DNA of 58,048 nucleotides from an uncultured Sinobacteraceae bacterium (GTDB lineage: Bacteria; Pseudomonadota; Gammaproteobacteria; Steroidobacterales; Steroidobacteraceae), in NCBI GenBank assembly GCA_937902995.1, contig CALEKY010000019.1, positions 1 to 58,048 on the forward strand. Direction: 5' to 3'. The notes beneath the pieces were generated by a model. It was not told the origin of the DNA. It saw only the letters and a list, made by a program, of their open reading frames with translations, and searched no databases. Every line of letters begins with the position of its first letter. Positions within the stretch are counted from its first letter, which is position 1. Of this stretch, positions 50,966 to 58,048 are shown piece by piece. A program made the position numbers and the translations under genes.

Positions 50966-51362
50966 CGGATGGGCCAACCCCCGTCGGGTCAAAAGGCGCG
51001 TATGTTACCCGGCGGACGCAAATTTGGAAGCAATATTCGAGCCGCGGGAGCAAGTATCCCGACGCCTCCGCTCGGTGTCGCAGCGCAGCGGGATTGATCG
51101 CCAGCACGTTGCACCCATTATGGCCGACCCGAGCGCGGCGCAGGCGCTCGAGCAGGCGCACTCCTACGCATCGTGGGGTCGAATTTCGTCGCACCGCCCG
51201 ATCAGCGTCCGCCTCAGCCCGTTCGCCGTCGACTCGCCAATTCCGCTCGGTGCACGCCGGCGTATCTTCGGAAGAAACGCCAGTCGTTCGCCGTGCTAAC
51301 GATTGGGATTTAAAGCAGAGGCGCAGCATTTCGATTGCGCCCGGAAGCGGGAAGGCTCGACC
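50966..51362. other. gap without a recognised gene
   Basis: 397 bases upstream of both the nspC operon and the small gene at 51363. It presumably contains two divergent promoters. No repeat, structured RNA or convincing reading frame stands out. Confidence 0.4.
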
Positions 51363-51545
51363 ATGCTCTTCAAGATCTTTCGTAAGCAACGCGAGATTCG
51401 TCCGAAGTTCGAACAGGATCCGTCGCTGGTGGCAGCTCTGGAACAGCGTGTGCGCGAGATCCAATTCCAGCCCAGCCGAGGCTTTTTGAAGGATCGCCCG
51501 CTGCCGAAGCGGACGCCGCCTCCGCCGGCGTGGAGCAGGAAATGA
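51363..51545 (+). CDS. hypothetical small basic protein
   Basis: A 60-residue protein with many charged residues (MLFKIFRKQREIRPKFEQDP, a central helix AALEQRVREIQFQ and a Pro/Arg-rich tail KRTPPPPAWSRK). The ATG at 51363 has GGAAGG about eight bases upstream, which is why I chose it over the in-frame ATG at 51303. The pI is clearly basic, and it could bind nucleic acid or membrane. I do not recognise a family. A heptad tract starts on the base after its stop codon. Confidence 0.55.
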   Translation: MLFKIFRKQREIRPKFEQDPSLVAALEQRVREIQFQPSRGFLKDRPLPKRTPPPPAWSRK

Positions 51546-51580
51546 GGCCGAAGTCTGAAGGCTGAAGGCTGAAGGTAGAA
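51546..51580 (+). repeat. heptad tract, GGCTGAA family
   Basis: GGCCGAAGTCTGAAGGCTGA, then AGGCTGA, AGGTAG, directly after the stop codon at 51545, sense orientation. Confidence 0.75.
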
Positions 51581-51750
51581 AGGCGCGAAGCGCCCGCGGC
51601 CGCCCACGACGGCTGCGACCGTTCAGCCCCCAGGAAGCCTCGGCCGTCGCCGAAATTCGCTCCATTCTGACTATCCGCTCTTTGCGAGAGACCAGACTGG
51701 TCCCTCGCACGACATGGAGGCGAGGGGAATGATTGGCGCGCTAGAGCGCT

Positions 51751-51788
51751 TCTACCTTTTGCCTTCAGCCTTCAGCCTTCAGTGTTCA
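51751..51788 (-). repeat. heptad tract, GGCTGAA family, overlapping a gene end
   Basis: On the minus strand: GCTGAACACTGAAGGCTGAA, then GGCTGAAGGC. The first TGA is the stop codon of the oxoprolinase-type gene. Confidence 0.75.
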
Positions 51789-54700
51789 GCGCGCCTGCCC
51801 GTACCCTCCCCCGCCCGGCGTCTCCACGACCACGCAGTCGCCCGGCTCGACTTGGGCGTGACCGGTGTGGCCGAGCGGTTCGTGCGCACCATTCCGGCGC
51901 ACGATGTAGGTTCGTCCGGTTTGGCCGTGCTGTCCGCCGGCCATGCCAAACGGCGGCACCACCCGATTATTAGAAAGAATCGAGACGCTCATCGGCTCGA
52001 GAAACCGCACGCAGCGCACTGCGCCATGACCGCCGCGCCAACGCCCCGCACCGCCTGAGCCCGCCCTGATCTCGAAGCGCTCCAATCGGACCGGAAAACG
52101 GAGCTCCAGCACTTCGGGGTCCGTGAGGCGCGAATTGGTCATGTGCGTCTGCACGACGTCGGTGCCGTCGAAACCTTCGCCGGCGCCCGAACCGCCTGCG
52201 ATCGTTTCGTAATACTGGTAACGCTCGTTACCGAACGTCAGGTTGTTCATCGTCGCCTGCGCCGACGCCATGACGCCCAAGGCGCCGTACAACGCGTTCG
52301 TGATCACGCTGGACGTTTCGACATTGCCGGCGACGACGGCGGCCGGAAAGCGCGGCTTGAGCATCGAGCCCTCGGGCAGAACTAGTTTGAGCGGTTTCAA
52401 ACAGCCGGCGTTGAGCGGGATGTCATCGTCGACGAGCGTGCGGAATACGTAAAGCACGGCAGCGACGCTGATGGCCGCCGGCGCATTGAAATTGTTCGGC
52501 TGCTGCGGCGAGCTGCCGGTGAAATCGATCGTCGCCTCGCGCCGCTCTCGATCGACGATGACGCGCACCTTGATGGCGGCGCCGTTATCCATCCGATATT
52601 CGAAACTGCCGTCGCGCAGCGCCGTGATCACGCGGCGCACGGCTTCCTCGGCGTTGGCTTGGACGTGCTGCATGTAGGCCTGCACGACGTCGAGCCCGAA
52701 TTGCCCGACCATGCGACGGATTTCCTCGACGCCTTTCTGGTTGGCCGCGATCTGGGCGCGCAGATCCGCCAGCGTCTGCTCCGGATTACGCGCCGGATAC
52801 TTCGCTTCGGTGAGCACGCGACGGATTGCTGCTTCTTCTATCCGTCCCGTTCGACCGTCGACGAGCTTGATGTTGTCGAGCAGGACGCCCTCCTCTTCGA
52901 GCGACGTCGAATGCGGGGGCATCGAGCCGGGCGTGATGCCGCCGATGTCGGCGTGATGGCCGCGCGAGCCCACATAGAAAAGAACGCGTTCGCCGGCCTC
53001 GTCGAAGACCGGCGTCACGACGGTCACGTCCGGCAGATGCGTGCCGCCTTCGTACGGGTTGTTGAGCACGAACACGTCGCCCGCCACCATCGAGCCGCCG
53101 TGTTTGCGCATCACGGCTTTGATGCTTTCGCTCATCGAGCCCAGATGCACGGGCATGTGCGGCGCGTTCGCGATCAAATTCCCAGCGCCGTCGAACAGCG
53201 CACACGAAAAGTCCAACCGCTCTTTGATGTTCACCGAGCTGGCGGTGTTCTGTAGCCGCACGCCCATCTGTTCGGCGATGGACATGAACAGGTTGTTGAA
53301 CACCTCGAGCATCACGGGATCGACACGCGTGCCGGCGGGATCGCGTCGTGCGGCCGGCGTCGTTCGCGTCAGTACCAAGTCGTTCCGAACCGTGACCGAC
53401 GCCTGCCAACCGGGCTCGATGACCGTCGTGGCGTTGGCTTCGACGATGATGGCGGGACCCGAGACGGCATCGCCGGGCCGTAAGTCGTCGCGACGGAACA
53501 GCGCCGCCTCGCGCCAGCCGCCTTCCGTGAACAACTTGACGGTGCGCAACGGCGCGAGCTCGCCAGTGCGGATGCTGGATACCGTTTGCGCGGCATCCTC
53601 TGGCTCTCGAGCAACCGCTTCGACCGAAACGGCTTCCGCGATCAGCGCACGGCCTTCCAATAAGAAGGAATAGTGCTGCCGGTAGGCATGCTCGAACTGC
53701 CGGCGCATGGCGTCCAGCGAATCGAACCTGACGATGAGCGCGGTATCCGTGCCGGCATAGCGCACGTGCACGCGGCGAACGATTTCGATGCCTTCCGGTG
53801 CGACACCTTGGCTTTCGAGCTCCGCTCGCGCGCCTTCGGTCAGTTCGTCGAGCACTTGCGCAAGCGCGCCGAGCGACGATTCCTCGAGCGCGAGCTCGAT
53901 TGCGCGCTCACGCATCGCCGTCCGATCCGCCACTCCCATGCCATACGCGCTCAGTACACCCGCGAACGGATGGATCAGGATGCTTCGCATCCCGAGCGCG
54001 TCGGCGACGCGGCACGCATGCTGTCCGCCAGCGCCGCCGAACGTGGCGAGCGCGTAGCGGGTGACGTCGTGGCCACGCTGCACGGAAATGCGTTTGATGG
54101 CATTGGCCATGTTCGCAACGGCGATGTCGATGCACCCTTCGGCGATCGATTCGATATTGCGGCGTTCGCCCGTCGCACGCTCGATCTCAGCGGCAAGCGA
54201 TTCGAGACGCTGCCGCGCCGCATCGACATCGAGCGGTTCGTTACCGCTCTCGCCGAATACGTACGGAAAGAACTCCGGCTGGATCTTGCCGAGCACGACG
54301 TTGCAGTCGGTGACGGTCAACGGACCGCCACGCCGATAACATGCAGGCCCGGGATTGGCACCCGCTGATTCGGGGCCGACGCGGAGTCGAGAACCGTCGA
54401 AACGCACGATCGAACCGCCGCCTGCAGCGACAGTGTGAATGCTCATCATCGGCGCACGCAGCCGTACGCCCGCCACTTGCGTATCGAAGACGCGTTCGAG
54501 CTCGCCTGCGTAATGCGACACGTCGGTCGATGTGCCGCCCATGTCGAAACCGATGACTTTGTCGAAGCCTGCTCGCACGCTCGTGCGCGCCATGCCGACG
54601 ATGCCGCCGGCCGGACCCGAAAGAATCGAATCCTTGCCGCGGAATTGACGCGCATCGGTGAGACCGCCGTTCGATTGCATGAACAGCAGCCGCACGCCCG

Positions 54701-55403
54701 GCGGCAACTCTCGTGCAACTCGATCGACGTAGCGTTTCAGGATCGGCGACAGATACGCATCGACGACCGTCGTATCGCCGCGCGACACGAGACGCAACAG
54801 AGCGCTCACTTCGTGCGAGACGGACACCTGAGGGAATCCCATCTCGCGTGCAAGCTCCGCGACACGCGCTTCGTGCATCGTGTGGCGATAGCCATGCATG
54901 AAAACGATCGCGATGGATCGATAGCCCTCATGGAAAGCCGTTTGCAGGTCCGCTTTGACGGCAGCTTCGTCGAGCGGCTTCACGATCTCGCCGCTCGCAT
55001 CGATCCGCTCATCGACCTCGACGACTTTGCTGTACAGGAGCTCCGGCAGCACGATCCGGCGATCGAAGATTCGCGGTCGATTCTGATACGCGATCCGCAA
55101 GGCATCGCGAAAGCCGCGCGTAATGAACAGCACCGTCGGCTCGCCCTTGCGTTCGAGCAGCGCGTTGGTCGCGACGGTCGTCCCCATCTTGATCACTTCG
55201 ATGGCGTCGGCCGGAATCGGCGCGCCTTCGGCAAGCCCGAGCAGCTCACGAATCCCTGCCACTGCTGCATCGGCATAACGCGACGGATTCTCGGAAAGCA
55301 GCTTGTGCGTCACGAGCGCGCCTTCCGGCGTGCACGCGACGATATCGGTAAACGTACCGCCCCGATCGATCCAGAATTGCCAACGGCGAGATGCATTGTT
55401 CAT
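51786..55403 (-). CDS. fused hydantoinase A/B (5-oxoprolinase family)
   Basis: A 1205-residue ATP-dependent amidohydrolase with both subunits of the HyuA/HyuB type in one chain, the layout of eukaryotic and many bacterial 5-oxoprolinases. HyuA occupies about 1-680, with RRWQFWIDRGGTFTDIVACT at the N-terminus, GTTVATNALLERKGEP and the ATP-site GFDMGGTSTDVSHYAGELE. HyuB occupies about 695-1205, beginning DPVMLEVFNNLFMSIAEQMG, then LNNPYEGGTHLPDVTVVTP and YVGSRGHHADIGGITPGSMP, ending VVETPGGGGYGQA. I chose the ATG at 55403 because it begins exactly at the domain. Likely substrates are 5-oxoproline or hydantoin-like rings. The final stop codon lies in a heptad tract. Confidence 0.92.
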   Translation of the reverse strand: MNNASRRWQFWIDRGGTFTDIVACTPEGALVTHKLLSENPSRYADAAVAGIRELLGLAEGAPIPADAIEVIKMGTTVATNALLERKGEPTVLFITRGFRDALRIAYQNRPRIFDRRIVLPELLYSKVVEVDERIDASGEIVKPLDEAAVKADLQTAFHEGYRSIAIVFMHGYRHTMHEARVAELAREMGFPQVSVSHEVSALLRLVSRGDTTVVDAYLSPILKRYVDRVARELPPGVRLLFMQSNGGLTDARQFRGKDSILSGPAGGIVGMARTSVRAGFDKVIGFDMGGTSTDVSHYAGELERVFDTQVAGVRLRAPMMSIHTVAAGGGSIVRFDGSRLRVGPESAGANPGPACYRRGGPLTVTDCNVVLGKIQPEFFPYVFGESGNEPLDVDAARQRLESLAAEIERATGERRNIESIAEGCIDIAVANMANAIKRISVQRGHDVTRYALATFGGAGGQHACRVADALGMRSILIHPFAGVLSAYGMGVADRTAMRERAIELALEESSLGALAQVLDELTEGARAELESQGVAPEGIEIVRRVHVRYAGTDTALIVRFDSLDAMRRQFEHAYRQHYSFLLEGRALIAEAVSVEAVAREPEDAAQTVSSIRTGELAPLRTVKLFTEGGWREAALFRRDDLRPGDAVSGPAIIVEANATTVIEPGWQASVTVRNDLVLTRTTPAARRDPAGTRVDPVMLEVFNNLFMSIAEQMGVRLQNTASSVNIKERLDFSCALFDGAGNLIANAPHMPVHLGSMSESIKAVMRKHGGSMVAGDVFVLNNPYEGGTHLPDVTVVTPVFDEAGERVLFYVGSRGHHADIGGITPGSMPPHSTSLEEEGVLLDNIKLVDGRTGRIEEAAIRRVLTEAKYPARNPEQTLADLRAQIAANQKGVEEIRRMVGQFGLDVVQAYMQHVQANAEEAVRRVITALRDGSFEYRMDNGAAIKVRVIVDRERREATIDFTGSSPQQPNNFNAPAAISVAAVLYVFRTLVDDDIPLNAGCLKPLKLVLPEGSMLKPRFPAAVVAGNVETSSVITNALYGALGVMASAQATMNNLTFGNERYQYYETIAGGSGAGEGFDGTDVVQTHMTNSRLTDPEVLELRFPVRLERFEIRAGSGGAGRWRGGHGAVRCVRFLEPMSVSILSNNRVVPPFGMAGGQHGQTGRTYIVRRNGAHEPLGHTGHAQVEPGDCVVVETPGGGGYGQAR

Positions 55404-55899
55404 AGAGAAGGGCGATTTTAGAGGGCTTGGGGCGGGGGCGTGAGGCTTGGGGCAGAAACGGACTCGTAACCCGATTCGAATCCATTTTGGACGTATCCGC
55501 CCTCGTGAGCTCGCCCGAGGCGAGCCCTCCCCAATGGAGCGCCAAAGATCGTCGCTACAGCGACCAAGAATCAGCTCGCCGTGCGAAGCTCGCCATTGCT
55601 GTTGCTCGCATCGCGCGTCACCTCCTCGCGCTTCACTCTGGAGGTTTGATGTGCACGGACGCAACGACGTGGGCTTTCTTCGATCGAGTGCCGCGGGCGC
55701 AGGGCGACTAAGCTCGACCGTCCGAGAAATGAGATCGCGCGCCCCTCGCTCAGTATTCTTGCCGCCCCGAGCCCATGCTCAGCTCATCCAGCGCGCTGAG
55801 CTGTGAGCCCAATCACTCCGTATCGCAAGACAGCGCTGCTACGTTCGCGGCGTGCGCAAGCATTCGTTTCCATGCTCAACGATTTTGGACCGTCCGACG
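55404..55899. other. gap without a recognised gene
   Basis: About 500 bases between divergent genes. A G-rich stretch (GGGCTTGGGGCGGGGGCGTG and GGCTTGGGGCAG, 55424-55453) stands out immediately upstream of the oxoprolinase start. No frame, repeat family or RNA was recognised. Confidence 0.4.
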
Positions 55900-56349
55900 A
55901 TGTCTTACTCGAAAACACCGATCGCCACTCTCGGCGTTCTCCTGATCTCTTTGATGCAAGGCTGTGCAACTACGACACCGGCCGTCGTCGCCTCAGCGCA
56001 AGTCGCGTCTGCACATTCGACGAATCCCGTTTCGCCGATTCAAATGCAATGCACCGCGAAATCGTGCGCGGGAAATTCGACAGCGCGCGGCGTGGAGATC
56101 GGTGAAGAGAAAAATGCACCGTTCGTGGAAGGACACCCGGTTACGTCGGTCGTCGTCACTCAATGCAACCTGGTCGTGGCGGTCTACATGACGATGCCCG
56201 ACGGTCGCCTGCTGCGCTTCGACAAGTCCTCGGACATTCCTGCCGATCAGCTCGTCAGCCTCGCCTACACCGCAACGCGCAGCGAACGCGTCGAAGTGTC
56301 CTGCAACGGCACGGGCGTCGTCGGGTACGAAAAGCACGAACCCATTTAA
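55900..56349 (+). CDS. hypothetical lipoprotein
   Basis: A 149-residue protein. From the ATG at 55900 the N-terminus is a lipoprotein signal (MSYSKTPIATLGVLLISLMQ then GC, lipidation near residue 22). The mature part has a Thr/Ala-rich linker, cysteines in QCTAKSCAG, VTQCNLVV and EVSCNGTG, which could give two disulfides, and a beta-rich core (VAVYMTMPDGRLLRFDK). I do not recognise the family. It is followed by a copy of the CCCTCTCC...GGAGAGGG intergenic repeat (56376-56412) and a further CCCTCACCC fragment to about 56500. Confidence 0.65.
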   Translation: MSYSKTPIATLGVLLISLMQGCATTTPAVVASAQVASAHSTNPVSPIQMQCTAKSCAGNSTARGVEIGEEKNAPFVEGHPVTSVVVTQCNLVVAVYMTMPDGRLLRFDKSSDIPADQLVSLAYTATRSERVEVSCNGTGVVGYEKHEPI

Positions 56350-56375
56350 TAAAGAATCGCGAAGCGATACCGACT

Positions 56376-56500
56376 CCCCCTCTCCCTTGGGGAGAGGGTT
56401 AGGGGTGAGGGGACGCGCGTCGTGCGACGCAAGCTGTCGCACATTGCGCCCCCTCACCCGCACGCTTCGCTCTGCGTGCCTCTCCCCAAGGAGACGCGAT
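56376..56500. repeat. CTCTCCC...GAGAGGG intergenic repeat cluster
   Basis: CCCCCTCTCCCTTGGGGAGA then GGGTTAGGGGTGAGGGG (56376-56412) forms a hairpin and is followed by CCCCCTCACCCGCACGCTTC with GCCTCTCCCCAAGGAGACGC, the same sequence seen at 4431-4655. It lies in the 202-base convergent gap before cytochrome b561. Confidence 0.6.
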
Positions 56501-56551
56501 CAACTGCGCGCTCCGCTGGTCTGCTGTCGCCTGAAGAAGCTCTTTGCGGCT

Positions 56552-57079
56552 TCACCGCAGCATTCGCTGAAATATCCCATCTCTCATCACGGCATGCCGC
56601 AACGCGCCGAGGATGTGCAAGGCGATCAGCGTGACGAAGACATACGAAGTCACGACGTGAGTGCCGTTGAAGAACGCGTAGATCTGCGGATCCTCGACAC
56701 CCCAGGGCGGGAACTGCACGGCATTGAAGAACTTCACACCCCATTTGCTGAAGTTCGATGCGATGTAGCCGCTGAGCGGCATGATCAGCATGCAAGCGTA
56801 GAGCGCGCGATGGCTGGCGTTCGCCGCGAGTCGCGTCCATGAAGACGCCGATTCAGGAAGAGGCGGCGGCGGATGTCGCCAGCGCCAGTACAGACGAAAA
56901 AAAATGAGCGACGCGAGCACGAGTCCGATCGACTTGTGCGTGTTGACGATCCACGAACGTTCCGGCGTGCCGCGCGGCACTTCATCGACATACCAGCCGA
57001 GCAGAATTTGTGCGATCAACGCCGCGGCGAGCAGCCAATGAAGGATGATGGCGGTGCGGGTGTAGCTTACTGAGGGCAC
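56552..57079 (-). CDS. cytochrome b561
   Basis: A 175-residue dihaem membrane cytochrome of the bacterial b561 (CybB) type. Four membrane helices carry haem-ligand histidines at about H14, H48, H141 and H155. Family motifs are YTRTAIILHWLLAAALIAQI and THKSIGLVLASLIFFRLYWR. It likely moves electrons from quinol, for example to scavenge superoxide. The start is GTG at 57079, giving the usual MxxxYTRTAIxLHW beginning; this GTG lies inside a GGGCACT-type heptad tract, whose minus-strand unit GCCCAGT repeats through the leader. No normal ribosome binding site is visible. Confidence 0.88.
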   Translation of the reverse strand: MPSVSYTRTAIILHWLLAAALIAQILLGWYVDEVPRGTPERSWIVNTHKSIGLVLASLIFFRLYWRWRHPPPPLPESASSWTRLAANASHRALYACMLIMPLSGYIASNFSKWGVKFFNAVQFPPWGVEDPQIYAFFNGTHVVTSYVFVTLIALHILGALRHAVMRDGIFQRMLR

Positions 57080-57108
57080 TGGGCACTGGGCTCTAGGCTC
57101 TGGCTCGC
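57072..57108. repeat. heptad tract, GGGCACT family, overlapping a gene start
   Basis: GAGGGCACTGGGCACTGGGC, then TCTAGGCTCTGGCTC: seven-base steps GCACTGG, GCACTGG, GCTCTAG, GCTCTGG. It contains the GTG start of the cytochrome b561 gene on the other strand. Confidence 0.65.
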
Positions 57109-57243
57109 AAGAAGCTACATATCACACTGGCGGCTGCAAAGTACTAGCACACCGACACATACGCGGGCCACAAATGCGGGCACGCGAAAAAGCGATTCCT
57201 GAGAGTCGGGTTCGCGCAAACGCCTTGCGGCGGGCGCATCTCC

Positions 57244-57275
57244 CAGAGCCACCAGAACCCAGCGCCTAGCGCCCT
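57244..57275 (-). repeat. heptad tract, GGGCGCT family, overlapping a gene end
   Basis: On the minus strand TAGGGCG, CTAGGCG, CTGGGTT, CTGGTGG, CTCTGGG. The first TAG is the stop codon of the Gfa-like gene. Confidence 0.6.
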
Positions 57276-57849
57276 ATGCAGCAAGCACCCCTTTCGCCTT
57301 GGCCGTATGTGTCGCAATGGCGTCCATCAGCGCCGGAGACAAGCAGTCGTAGGGCTCGAGGCCGAGCTCTTTCAGGCGCGAGCGTACCGCACCCATTTCG
57401 TCCGGTTTCGTGCCGGACTCGATGATCGACGATACGAACGCAGCGAACTCCGGTGCGGCCCAACCTTTCTCTTTGAACAGCTCGGGGTGCACGAAATCGA
57501 AACCGTAGAAGGGATGCTCCTTGTTCTCGATCCGGCCGTACATGTGTACGCCGCAGCCCGTGCAGGCATAGCGTTGAATCGGTGCCTTGGGATCGACGAT
57601 CTTCAGCTTCTGTTCGTTGGCCGTGACTTTCAGCTTCTCGCGCGGCACGACCGCGACCATCGAGAACAATGCGCCTGCCGGCTTCCAGCATTTCGTGCAG
57701 CCGCATACGTGGTTGAACGCCACATCGCCTTGGATCTGCACCGTCACAGGCGAATCGGTGCACTTGCACACGAGCGTACCGCCGGCGAAGTTAGAGCTTC
57801 CAGGCGTGACACCGTTGTCCACGGCCGGATGAATCGATACTGCGCTCAT
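57274..57849 (-). CDS. gfa: S-(hydroxymethyl)glutathione synthase
   Basis: A 191-residue zinc protein of the Gfa family, which condenses formaldehyde with glutathione. All expected cysteines are visible: LVCKC (C28, C30), NHVCGCTKCW (C49, C51, C54) and RYACTGCG (C96, C99), the set that builds the two zinc sites. The length and N-terminus (MSAVSIHPAVDNGV) match the family. It lies 41 bases downstream of the glutathione-dependent formaldehyde dehydrogenase gene on the same strand, so both steps of formaldehyde detoxification are encoded together. Confidence 0.93.
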   Translation of the reverse strand: MSAVSIHPAVDNGVTPGSSNFAGGTLVCKCTDSPVTVQIQGDVAFNHVCGCTKCWKPAGALFSMVAVVPREKLKVTANEQKLKIVDPKAPIQRYACTGCGVHMYGRIENKEHPFYGFDFVHPELFKEKGWAAPEFAAFVSSIIESGTKPDEMGAVRSRLKELGLEPYDCLSPALMDAIATHTAKAKGVLAA

Positions 57850-57890
57850 GATGGCTCTCCCATTGTTCGTCGCGAGAATTGCTGCATCGA

Positions 57891-58048
<158 letters not shown>

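Overview
This window comes from a high-GC, Gram-negative proteobacterium, most probably a gammaproteobacterium of the Steroidobacter/Xanthomonadales type. The evidence is outer-membrane machinery (a TonB-dependent receptor, a two-partner secretion pair, several lipoproteins), a TAT-exported PaoABC-type aldehyde oxidoreductase, a glutathione-dependent formaldehyde pathway, and a gene fragment ending in a PEP-CTERM sorting signal. The genus is inferred from gene content and was not tested. I saw no rRNA, tRNA, CRISPR array, prophage or complete insertion sequence.

Layout. 0.1-5.3 kb: a membrane-anchored DUF4124-like protein, an HNH endonuclease, a GyrI-like protein, a Ca2+/Na+ antiporter and a lipoprotein, with a small inverted-repeat element. 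5.4-16.6 kb: a minus-strand two-partner secretion operon (TpsB, a 2688-residue TpsA with about 16 MBG/YDG repeats, and a small duplicated-domain secreted protein). 16.9-21.5 kb: a LysR regulator divergent from paoABC-like genes. 21.7-25.4 kb: TAT-exported aldo/keto reductase, a DUF937 protein and an M28-like lipoprotein. 25.5-32.3 kb: MFS transporter, TonB-dependent receptor, CoA-transferase and LacI regulator, probably one catabolic regulon with a LacI-type operator in the divergent promoter. 33.5-37.5 kb: a kinase-like/metallophosphoesterase fusion beside a signalling module made of two Roadblock/LC7 proteins, an MglA-like small GTPase and a pseudo-receiver-like protein. 38-48.4 kb: MscS channel, FAD oxidoreductase, M20 amidohydrolase, MHS-family transporter, an unusual chemoreceptor and a glycine-zipper lipoprotein. 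48.6-51 kb: the carboxynorspermidine route to (nor)spermidine. 51.8-58 kb: fused hydantoinase/oxoprolinase, a lipoprotein, cytochrome b561, Gfa and the end of the class III alcohol dehydrogenase.

The strongest unexplained pattern is a set of short, degenerate tandem repeats with a period of exactly seven bases. At least five unrelated unit sequences occur (GGCTGAA-like, CGTGATT-like, TAGTTGA-like, GGGCACT-like, GGGAAAA-like). They lie between genes, usually start within a few bases of a stop codon, and usually run in the sense direction of the gene they follow. Several supply the stop codon itself, one appears to supply a start codon, and two make strong G-quadruplex motifs in presumed 3' UTRs.

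Four decayed genes were found in the gaps: a NnrU/isoprenylcysteine-methyltransferase-like 3' end, a PEP-CTERM tail, a frameshifted lipoprotein, and a peptidoglycan-binding tail.
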